Origin: an uncultured Christensenellaceae bacterium | Lineage (GTDB): Bacteria; Bacillota; Clostridia; Christensenellales; UBA3700 | Reading direction: 5' to 3' | Assembly (NCBI GenBank): GCA_902373595.1 | Contig: CABKMX010000009.1 | Location: 1-15,640, forward strand | DNA length: 15,640 bases | Shown: positions 8,131 through 14,033 of the stretch, one piece after another | Layout: the number at the start of each line of letters is the position of its first letter | How positions within the stretch are numbered: position 1 is the first letter of the stretch | Translations under genes and position numbers: made by a program | Notes under the pieces: generated by a model | What the model was told of the DNA's origin: nothing | What the model saw: only the letters and a program-made list of their open reading frames with translations | The model's database searches: none

Positions 8131-9285
8131 ATGGAAGAGCAAAAGAGGGACGTCGCAAAGGCGTCCAAGTGGTACATCGTCAAGGGCATTCTCAAAAGCC
8201 GTATCGTGCTGATCGTCGCGCTGGTCGCGGCGGCGGTCACTTGCTTTTTTGTGCCGCCCGACGGCGGCTATGCCGACTATTTCGACCTCGACACGCTGTC
8301 TTGCCTCTTTTGCACGCTCGCGGTCGTCAGCGCGCTCAAACGCCGCCGCTTTTTCGAGTGGCTGGCGGTCAAAATCGTCACCGCGTTCGGCAATATGCGC
8401 CGCGTGACGTTCGCGCTGGTGTTCGTCACCTACTTCGGCTCGATGATTATGGCGAACGATATGGCGCTGATCACATTTTTGCCGCTCGGATGGCTGGTGC
8501 TGTCGTCGTGCGGCAAGACAAAATATACCGCGTTCGTCTTTGTCATGCAGAACGTCGCCGCCAACCTCGGCGGTATGCTGACCCCGTTCGGCAACCCCCA
8601 AAATCTGTACCTGTATTCGTTTTTTGAGATCAATGCGGGCGAATTCTTCGCGATCATGGCGATCCCGTTCGCGGTGGCGTTCGTGCTCATCGCCGGCACT
8701 TGCCTTGTCGTCAAGCCCGAGCCGATACGCCTCGAGACTCACCCCGAACCCGCGCCGCCCGTGTGGAGAATGATCGTCTACTTCGTGCTGTTCGCGCTGT
8801 CGGTGATGATTGTCTTCCGCGTGTTCCCGTACTACGTCGGGCTGATTGTCGTCACCGTCGCGTTGGCGATACTCGAGCCCAAGTGCTTTTTGCGCGTCGA
8901 CTACGGCTTGCTGCTGACCTTTTGCGCGTTCTTTGTCTTTTCGGGCAATCTCTCGCGCATCCCGGCGGTCCGCGACCTGCTCGCGTCCGTCGTCGCGATG
9001 TCGCCGCTCCTCGTCGGCACCGCGACCTGCCAAGTCATCAGCAACGTGCCGTCCGCGGTGCTGCTGTCGCGCTTTACGACAGACTACCGCCACCTGCTGA
9101 TCGCCGTCAACATCGGCGGACTCGGCACGCCGGTGTCCTCGCTTGCAAGCCTCATCACCCTCGGGGAGTACCGCAAACGCGAACCCGGCAAGACGCTGCG
9201 CTATCTCGGATTGTTTTCGCTGATCAACTTCTCCTACCTCGCCGTTCTGATCGGATCGAGCTATTTGGCGGATCTGATAGTTTGA
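8131..9285 (+). CDS. SLC13/CitMHS-type anion permease (ion transporter superfamily)
   Basis: A polytopic membrane protein of 384 residues with about ten hydrophobic segments. The two halves show the signature hairpins of the citrate/arsenite/dicarboxylate (IT) transporter superfamily: MANDMALITFLPL near 107-119 and TPFGNPQNLY near 151-160 in the first half, and ISNVPSAVLLS near 303-313 plus NIGGLGTPVSS near 327-337 in the second. Such permeases usually carry organic anions such as citrate or dicarboxylates with Na+ or H+, and some relatives carry arsenite or sulfate. The substrate here is not evident, and no arsR-like regulator is nearby. The start at ATG 8131 is the only reasonable one before the first membrane segment, yet it has no ribosome site: TTCGCGGAAT precedes it directly. 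The gene is monocistronic and divergent from the EEP operon. Confidence 0.87.
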   Translation: MEEQKRDVAKASKWYIVKGILKSRIVLIVALVAAAVTCFFVPPDGGYADYFDLDTLSCLFCTLAVVSALKRRRFFEWLAVKIVTAFGNMRRVTFALVFVTYFGSMIMANDMALITFLPLGWLVLSSCGKTKYTAFVFVMQNVAANLGGMLTPFGNPQNLYLYSFFEINAGEFFAIMAIPFAVAFVLIAGTCLVVKPEPIRLETHPEPAPPVWRMIVYFVLFALSVMIVFRVFPYYVGLIVVTVALAILEPKCFLRVDYGLLLTFCAFFVFSGNLSRIPAVRDLLASVVAMSPLLVGTATCQVISNVPSAVLLSRFTTDYRHLLIAVNIGGLGTPVSSLASLITLGEYRKREPGKTLRYLGLFSLINFSYLAVLIGSSYLADLIV

Positions 9286-9294
9286 TTTCGGTTC

Positions 9295-9332
9295 AAGAAA
9301 GCGGCGCCCCGAAAGGAGCGCCGCGATTTTTT
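9295..9332. terminator. Bidirectional terminator between the permease and ROK genes
   Basis: Arms 9301-9310 and 9315-9324 form a 10-pair stem with loop GAAA. One position (C9308/A9317) is a mismatch in plus-strand RNA but a G·U pair in minus-strand RNA, so the hairpin is best suited to the ROK operon. A T6 run (9327-9332) on the plus side and a short T-rich tail on the minus side support use in both directions. Confidence 0.82.
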
Positions 9333-9346
9333 GTTTTGCTGCCGAT

Positions 9347-10303
9347 TTATGCCCTGTCCGAGCAGACGAGGGCGGCGGCGCCAAGGATGCCGGCGTCGTT
9401 GCGAAGAGACGCGATCTTGACCGCGACGCGGGGGTTGAACTTGGCGCCGAACGCTTCGGCGTCCATTTTCTTTTGAAGGGGGGCGGTCAGGCGTTCGCCC
9501 TCTTTGGAAATCGCGCCGCCGAGAAGGATGACGTCGGGGCGGAAGATGTCCGCGAGGTTGACAAGTCCTTCGCCGACATAGTCGATGTACTTGTCTACGA
9601 CCTCTTGCGCCGCCTTGTCGCCGCGCTTTGCCGCGACAAACGCGGTCTTGCCGCTGACTTTGCCCTCGGCGGCAGCCTCTTCGTGCATCAGCGAGTCGGG
9701 GTGGAGCTCCATCGCCGCCTTGGTTTGGCGGATGAGCGCGCTGACGGAAGCGTACGCCTCCCAACAGCCGCGCCTGCCGAAATTGCAGCGCTAGCCGCCG
9801 CAGACGATGACCATGTGGCCTGCCTCGGCGCCGGCGCATTCGCGCCCCTCAAACAGCTTGCCGCCGATGATGATGCCGCTGCCCACGCCCGTGCCGAGTG
9901 TGACGAACACGATGTCGCGATAGCCCTTGCCCGCGCCGAACACATATTCGCCGAGCGCCGCGCAATTGGCGTCGTTGTTGATGTAGATGGGCACGTCGTA
10001 GAACTTTTTGAGCTGAGCGACGACGGGGACGCGCTCGAGGGGAATGTTGTTGGAGTAGCGGATGATGCCGCGCTCTGAGTCGACCGAGCCGGGCTGACCG
10101 ATGCCGATGCCCAAGATGTCGGAGATGTCGACCTTGCCCTCGGCAAGTACGCCGTCGACGACCTTGCGGATGTCCTCGGCGATGCCGTACTCTTCGCTGT
10201 AACGCTGTGTCTCGACGGTATGTCTTGCGACGATGTCGCCCGATTCGGTGACGAGACCGCCCTTGATGCTCATGCCGCCTACGTCTACGCCAATGTAATA
10301 CAT
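9347..10303 (-). pseudogene. ROK-family sugar kinase (glucokinase-like) with an in-frame amber codon
   Basis: The frame from ATG 10303 to TAA 9347 encodes 318 positions of a ROK kinase, the family of bacterial glucokinases and N-acetyl-hexosamine kinases, but codon 171 (9793-9791) is TAG. No frameshift is involved. The first half (170 residues) has the phosphate-binding loop DVGGMSIKGG, catalytic D111 in NNDANCAALGE, GTGVGSG and H163 in AEAGHM. The second half resumes at RCNFGRRGCWEAYAS and keeps the LLGG..S and GAAAL motifs of the C-terminal lobe. The family zinc motif CxCGxxGCxE here reads C173-N-F175-G-R-R-G-C180-W-E182, so one zinc-ligand cysteine is also lost. The ribosome site GAGGTG (10314-10309) is good. 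Options are a recent pseudogene, a sequence error, or stop-codon read-through. It is last in the acyltransferase operon. Confidence 0.85.
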
Positions 10304-10308
10304 AATTT

Positions 10309-10322
10309 CACCTCATTATATT
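10309..10322 (-). promoter_or_regulatory. Ribosome binding site and possible -10 box before the ROK gene
   Basis: On the minus strand TATAAT (10322-10317) is followed by GAGGTG (10314-10309), 5 bases before ATG. No convincing -35 lies 16-18 bases upstream, where a GC-rich palindrome sits. A separate promoter for the ROK gene is therefore only possible; read-through from the upstream genes is simpler. Confidence 0.35.
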
Positions 10323-10347
10323 GTCTGCCGCGCGTCGCGGCGAATTT

Positions 10348-11034
10348 TCAAAAGTGGAAGCGGCGCACAATCTCCGCCCACAGCTCGTCTCGCGCAAAGG
10401 CGATGAAGCAAAAGATGGACAAGCCGCAAAGCCCCGCGCATATCGCCGACGGGATCACCGATTCGATCACGTTCGCCGCATACAATATGATGGGCAAAAA
10501 GCCAATCAGACTGATCAACAGGTTGTCGACCAAAAGGGAGGGCTCTTTGCGAATCAGACTCGCCGCGGTGATGCCCAGCGCGACCACCGAAATGCCCAAG
10601 ATGAGAGGCAGGGCGTAGTCGAGAAGCCAATTGGCGCTCTCGTCGAACAGCGGATTGAGCACCGATTGCGCCGCCCAAAGGATCAATGTGATCATCAAAA
10701 TCTGCCAAAAGATCTTGATCCAAATGCTGCTGTTGGACATCACGGTGTTGGCGACGGTCAAATAGCCGTACGCGAGCACCGCCATCACGATTGTGAACCA
10801 ATATACGTCCGGCGTCAGCGTCAAATTGATCGCGACGCAAATGCCGGCGACAAGTACCGCTATCGAAATGTAGAGATTGTGGAAGTTGACGCGCGAGCGC
10901 GGCTTCTTCGCCTTCTCCGTCTTCGGGGGGAAGTTGGTGTTTGTCTCCTTGCCGTCGTCGACCGCCAGCTCGTGGCACAGCGGGCAGATCTTGCTGTCGT
11001 CGTCGATCGAGACGCCGCAATACTTACAATGCAT
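10348..11034 (-). CDS. Zinc-ribbon multispanning membrane protein (DUF6320-like)
   Basis: A 228-residue protein. The N-terminus is a four-cysteine zinc ribbon, C3-x2-C6 and C17-x2-C20 (MHCKYCGVSID...ICPLCH), followed by a charged linker rich in lysine and proline to about residue 48. Six hydrophobic segments then run to the C-terminus. I recall this architecture as DUF6320, a family found beside alcohol acetyltransferase-like genes in Bacillota, but I cannot verify the family name here. Its ATG lies inside the end of the acyltransferase gene (11-base overlap), and its ribosome site GGAGGTGG (11045-11038) is within the acyltransferase's last codons, so translation is probably coupled. The role is unknown; a membrane partner for the acyltransferase is the natural guess from position. 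It ends in TGA 44 bases before the ROK start. Confidence 0.85.
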   Translation of the reverse strand: MHCKYCGVSIDDDSKICPLCHELAVDDGKETNTNFPPKTEKAKKPRSRVNFHNLYISIAVLVAGICVAINLTLTPDVYWFTIVMAVLAYGYLTVANTVMSNSSIWIKIFWQILMITLILWAAQSVLNPLFDESANWLLDYALPLILGISVVALGITAASLIRKEPSLLVDNLLISLIGFLPIILYAANVIESVIPSAICAGLCGLSIFCFIAFARDELWAEIVRRFHF

Positions 11035-12328
11035 TTTCCACCTCCCAATAGTTGGACGAGACGGTGACCTCTATCCCCGCGTCGTGCAGGTACTTGACAA
11101 AGCGTTTTTCGGTGTCCGTGTCGGTTATCGAACGTGTAAAGTTGATGCACATCATGTCGAAAGCGGTCACCGCGGTCACGGTGATCGGGCTCTTTTTGTT
11201 GGCGGCAATCGAGTAGTAGCAATCGCGCACCAGCGGACGGAAACTCTCGGGGAGTTTCAGTACGCCGACGCTCGAAAAAGTCGCGGTCTTCTTGTGTTTG
11301 CCGAAAAAGAGGTTGGAGATGTTGAAGATCAACCTCTTCAAAAACAGCGGCGTCAAGCGCAGCGGCAAGAATTTCTCGGCATAGACGGTCGTCGAAATCT
11401 TTGCGCCGAGCACGTCTTTTTGAGTGTCGGCGGTGAGTTTTTCGTGAATGTGGGCAATCAGCTCGTCAAGCTTCATGTCGTCCGACGACATCACCCCTAT
11501 GCGCGAAAACAGCGAGAAGTTGCGCACCGTCTCGGAAGGGAAGATGCGCCGCAAATTGATGGGGACGAACAATTGAATGTTCTGCGGCGGCAGGTTGAGC
11601 GGCTTGATCTTGGCGTCGTAGAGACTGAGTATGAACAGCGCGCCGATCATCTCGGTGACGGTCGCGTTGTGCGCGTGACAGAAGGAGAGAAAGTCCGCCG
11701 ATTTGACATAGATGTTGATTTCGCCCATGCCCGGACCGTCGAATTCCGCGCCCGGAATCGCGAACGCCGTCTGTCCCTTGAGTGAGTCGATCGGAAGCTC
11801 CGAGAGCTTCTTCTTTTGATAATAGGTCTGAAAGCTGTCTTCGTATTCCTTGGGATTGGGCGGCGAGTTGATTGTCATCACCAGCTGTTCGCCGTCCACG
11901 TCTTTGCCCAGCATGCGGAAGTAGGTGAACAGCAGACTCTTCATAAACTCAGCCGCGCCCTTGCCGTCGGTCAGCGCGTGGAAAAATTCGCCGTATATAT
12001 TGTTGCGATAGTAGGAGATGCGGAAATAGAATCCGCCCGCATTGTGCGGCGAGATGCGGCGCAGCGCGACGGGGCTTGCCTCGTAGACGTGCGGCTTGCC
12101 GGTGTGCTCTTCGAAATAGTGCCAAAAAACGCCCTTTTTGAGCTTGACGTTGATGGACGGGAAGCGCTTGACGGTCGCGACGAGCGCCTCGTTCAGCACC
12201 GCGGGCTCGACGTCTTCGTAGAGGCGGAAAGCGAGACAGAACAAGTTCTGTTCGTTCTTGTTCGCCATCATTGGGAAGATCTTTGCGCTGTTGTCCAGCC
12301 GCAGCCATTTGGAAAACTTTCTCGCCAT
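11024..12328 (-). CDS. Condensation-domain-like acyltransferase (alcohol acetyltransferase / PapA type)
   Basis: A 434-residue protein of the CoA-dependent acyltransferase/condensation superfamily. The active-site motif HxxxDG is at 117-122 (FHALTDG), with the catalytic H117 kept and the first histidine of the HHxxxDG form replaced by F116. The N-terminus WLRLDNSAKIFPMM matches the start typical of bacterial alcohol acetyltransferase-like and phthiocerol dimycocerosyl transferase-like proteins, which confirms the start at 12328. The second-lobe block FVPINLRRIFPSETVRNF (254-271) is also typical. Family members move an acyl group from CoA or a carrier protein to a hydroxyl; the acceptor here is unknown. 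The open frame upstream of 12328 has no family similarity and runs antisense to another frame. No ribosome site precedes the ATG. First gene of the operon with the zinc-ribbon protein and ROK kinase. Confidence 0.87.
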   Translation of the reverse strand: MARKFSKWLRLDNSAKIFPMMANKNEQNLFCLAFRLYEDVEPAVLNEALVATVKRFPSINVKLKKGVFWHYFEEHTGKPHVYEASPVALRRISPHNAGGFYFRISYYRNNIYGEFFHALTDGKGAAEFMKSLLFTYFRMLGKDVDGEQLVMTINSPPNPKEYEDSFQTYYQKKKLSELPIDSLKGQTAFAIPGAEFDGPGMGEINIYVKSADFLSFCHAHNATVTEMIGALFILSLYDAKIKPLNLPPQNIQLFVPINLRRIFPSETVRNFSLFSRIGVMSSDDMKLDELIAHIHEKLTADTQKDVLGAKISTTVYAEKFLPLRLTPLFLKRLIFNISNLFFGKHKKTATFSSVGVLKLPESFRPLVRDCYYSIAANKKSPITVTAVTAFDMMCINFTRSITDTDTEKRFVKYLHDAGIEVTVSSNYWEVENAL

Positions 12329-12334
12329 AAAAAT

Positions 12335-12343
12335 ATTATAACA
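12335..12343 (-). promoter_or_regulatory. Extended -10 promoter directly upstream of the acyltransferase start
   Basis: The minus strand reads TGTTATAAT (12343-12335), a perfect extended -10 element, then six bases (ATTTTT), then the ATG at 12328. Transcription would begin at or beside the A of ATG. No good -35 is seen, as is usual for extended -10 promoters. Confidence 0.7.
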
Positions 12344-12424
12344 TATATTTGCGAGGAAATGAACACTTTTGCGCAACTTGCGCGCGGCGTTTCTATCGCC
12401 GCCGCGAAGAGCATAGACTTGCGT

Positions 12425-12673
12425 ATGATGTCCTATGAGTATTTTGCCGTTTTCTTCGCCGGCGCGGCGGCGTTCGGCTTGACCGCGTTTTTGGGCGGCG
12501 TACGCAAAAGGGGAGTTGTCGCCGCGGCGATGCTCAACGTCCTTTGCGGCTTGCTCTACAGCGTAGCCGAAATCGCGTTCGGAGCGGCGAGCGCACTGTC
12601 TTGCTTTGTGTCGGGATACGGCGGTATTGCCGGGCAATTCGCGTTCTCCGCCCTCAGGGCAATCTTTGCATAA
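12425..12673 (+). CDS. Possible small membrane protein of unknown function
   Basis: An open frame ends in TAA at 12671-12673. From ATG 12425 it gives 82 residues (MMSYEYFAVFF...), from ATG 12359 it gives 104. The product would have two hydrophobic segments separated by a short basic loop, GGVRKRG, near residues 27-33 of the shorter form, and a glycine/alanine-rich C-terminus. Codon use (GCG, TTC, GGC, CTC) resembles the neighbouring genes, and the opposite strand encodes only an arginine-rich shadow. Against it: no convincing ribosome site at the right distance from either ATG (GAGG lies only 2 bases before 12359), no clear promoter, and no family recognised. It is divergent from the acyltransferase and convergent with the CvpA gene. 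Confidence 0.42.
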   Translation: MMSYEYFAVFFAGAAAFGLTAFLGGVRKRGVVAAAMLNVLCGLLYSVAEIAFGAASALSCFVSGYGGIAGQFAFSALRAIFA

Positions 12674-12700
12674 AAAACGCCGCCCCGAGCGGAGCGGCGG
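12672..12700 (-). terminator. Intrinsic terminator of the CvpA-family gene
   Basis: On the minus strand a 9-pair stem with loop GCTC (arms 12699-12691 and 12686-12678) is followed by TTTTTT (12677-12672). One pair is G·U only in minus-strand RNA, which identifies the working strand. It abuts the stop codon of the small plus-strand frame. Confidence 0.88.
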
Positions 12701-12718
12701 AAACAAAATCGTTTGTCA

Positions 12719-13306
12719 TCAGAACAGCCCTTTGAGCATGTCTGCCAATTGACCGAGCAAGTTTTGTTCGATGAGGAATTGTCCTATCGGATCGACGGTC
12801 GCGTTGTCGGCGAAGAACTTGACCTCTTCGAGCGCGGGAGCGAGCGACGCGATCACCCAGGTGAAGAACAGCGCGAACGCAAAGCCCTTAATCGCACCGA
12901 AGACGATGCCGAAGAAGCGGCTGGCGCCGTGTTGTTTGCGGCGCAGGAAAATGCGTTTGAGGAAGTACCAGATGATGCCGGTGACAATCCAAAGAGCGAT
13001 GATGCCCGCGCAATAGCAAGCGACGTTCAGCAAGACGTCCATCGTCAAATTGCCGTAAATCGGGGAATCGGACTCAAGCGAATCGCCGAGCGCGTCGGAG
13101 ATCATAGGCCCGACGAGGAACATGACGACCATCGCGCCGACCACAACCAGCACAAACTTGATCAAAAACAAGAACTCTGCGCCGAACCCGCGGAAGAAGC
13201 CGACAATCATGCCGATGACGACAAACACAAGCGCGGCTATCGCCAAATACGACAGCGGCAGCTCGGGCAACATGCCCGCAAGATCGACACTCAACAGAAG
13301 ATTCAT
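12719..13306 (-). CDS. CvpA-family membrane protein
   Basis: A 195-residue protein with four hydrophobic segments (about 20-40, 46-67, 95-118, 133-155). The layout matches the CvpA (colicin V production) family, including the early glycine/arginine turn GMIVGFFRGFG between the first two helices and the GIVFGAIKGF turn before the last one. CvpA proteins are widespread inner-membrane proteins linked to envelope integrity and, in E. coli, to colicin V export and purF; the molecular role is not settled. The start at 13306 is preferred because GAGAGGTG lies 7 bases upstream and because the family begins with this length; the longer frame to 13429 would cross the predicted promoter. The gene is monocistronic and ends in tandem TGA TGA codons before its terminator. 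Confidence 0.82.
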   Translation of the reverse strand: MNLLLSVDLAGMLPELPLSYLAIAALVFVVIGMIVGFFRGFGAEFLFLIKFVLVVVGAMVVMFLVGPMISDALGDSLESDSPIYGNLTMDVLLNVACYCAGIIALWIVTGIIWYFLKRIFLRRKQHGASRFFGIVFGAIKGFAFALFFTWVIASLAPALEEVKFFADNATVDPIGQFLIEQNLLGQLADMLKGLF

Positions 13307-13364
13307 AATCAAACACCTCTCGCGTCCGTAGGCTGCCTTTTGGGCGCGAAAGGACGCTATAACG

Positions 13365-13409
13365 ATTGACTTTATATATAATATATCAAAAAAGAGTGCG
13401 CAAGTCAAT
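13365..13409. repeat. 8-base inverted repeat around the CvpA promoter
   Basis: ATTGACTT (13365-13372) and AAGTCAAT (13402-13409) are perfect inverted copies 29 bases apart. The right arm overlaps the -35 box of the CvpA promoter, and the intervening DNA is AT-rich and partly palindromic. It may be an operator or chance symmetry of -35-like sequence. Confidence 0.45.
13380..13408 (-). promoter_or_regulatory. Sigma-A type promoter for the CvpA-family gene
   Basis: On the minus strand TTGACT (13408-13403) and TATATT (13385-13380) are separated by exactly 17 bases. This leaves a leader of about 65 bases before the ATG at 13306. Confidence 0.7.
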
Positions 13410-13470
13410 ATATTTGAGAAAATTTGCAAAAGTTTGTTTGAAAAACAAAAGAGAGGGGAACACTCGCGGT

Positions 13471-13929
13471 ATGAGCGTCATTCAAAAAAGTGTTCCGTCG
13501 ATAGTGTTCGTCTGCATAGGCACGCCGCGCATTGTCGGCGACAGCATAGGTCCGCGCGTCGGAAGCAAACTGCTCGAGGCAGGCGTAAATGCCTATGTCT
13601 ACGGCACGCTCGAAAGACCGATAACTGCGCTTAATCTACACAGGTACCGAAAAATGCTCGCGATGTATCACTGCGGAGACGTCATCGTCACTATCGACGC
13701 GACGATGGGAAATCTCGTCGATATCGGATCGATCAAGCTCTGCGACGGAGGACTGCGACCTGCCGGCGCATTCAAGCGACGAAGCGCGAAATTGGGAGAT
13801 ATCGGAGTGATGGCGATCGTCGGGGAGAGGGAGGGAGACATGCTCGTTCAACTCAAGGTCGCCGACGAAGCCTTTGTCGCTCAAATGGCGGAAGAAGTAT
13901 GCGCAATCGCCCTTGCCGTGTGTCGGTGA
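13471..13929 (+). CDS. yyaC: DUF1256 / YyaC-like sporulation protein
   Basis: A 152-residue protein matching the YyaC/DUF1256 family found in spore-forming Bacillota, which shares the fold of the germination protease GPR and hydrogenase-maturation proteases. Diagnostic stretches are VFVCIGTPRIVGDSIGPRVGSKL (residues 12-34, with D24 in the GDSIGP metal-site position), YVYGTLERP (43-51) and TIDATMG (74-80). B. subtilis YyaC is longer, at about 205 residues; this one covers the core. The function is unproven: a spore-protease-like role is suggested by fold only. The start at 13471 follows GAGGGG with an unusually long gap of about 13 bases; no other in-frame start is better. I see no clear sigma-A promoter or terminator. 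Its presence hints that the organism sporulates or descends from spore-formers. Confidence 0.83.
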   Translation: MSVIQKSVPSIVFVCIGTPRIVGDSIGPRVGSKLLEAGVNAYVYGTLERPITALNLHRYRKMLAMYHCGDVIVTIDATMGNLVDIGSIKLCDGGLRPAGAFKRRSAKLGDIGVMAIVGEREGDMLVQLKVADEAFVAQMAEEVCAIALAVCR

Positions 13930-13972
13930 GGGTGAAGTTTTGTTAACGGCAAGTTATTTTTCGCAAAGAATA

Positions 13973-14001
13973 TTGACCTATCGATAAATATATGATATAC
14001 T
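13973..14001 (+). promoter_or_regulatory. Strong sigma-A type promoter for the 3' lipoprotein gene
   Basis: TTGACC (13973-13978) and TATACT (13996-14001) are 17 bases apart, and TG at 13993-13994 adds an extended -10. It ends 32 bases before the ATG at 14034. Confidence 0.85.
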
Positions 14002-14006
14002 AACAG

Positions 14007-14022
14007 TGAACTTATATGTTCA
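14007..14022. promoter_or_regulatory. Palindrome at the predicted transcription start, possible operator
   Basis: TGAACTTATATGTTCA is a 16-base palindrome with a single mismatched pair. It begins 5 bases after the -10 box and runs up to the ribosome site AAGGAGG (14022-14028). The position suits a repressor site overlapping the +1. Confidence 0.45.
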
Positions 14023-14033
14023 AGGAGGAACTT

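Noticed and set aside
8044..9384. Minus-strand open frame of 446 codons
   Set aside because: It is the antisense shadow of the permease, with an extreme content of D, H, Q and R and no motif. The plus frame shows clear transporter signatures.
9347..9790. Second half of the ROK frame as an independent gene starting at 9712
   Set aside because: ROK family similarity is continuous from the TAG codon onward (RCNFGRRGCWE), upstream of any ATG in that half, so it is the remainder of one gene rather than a separate one.
10325..10340. GC palindrome between the zinc-ribbon and ROK genes as a terminator
   Set aside because: The stem is about 6 pairs with a 3-base loop and is not followed by a T-tract on the minus strand, so read-through into the ROK gene is more likely.
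12329..12706. Upstream extension of the acyltransferase frame to 12706
   Set aside because: The extra residues resemble no family member, while the conserved N-terminal motif of the acyltransferase begins right after ATG 12328. A promoter lies just upstream of that ATG.
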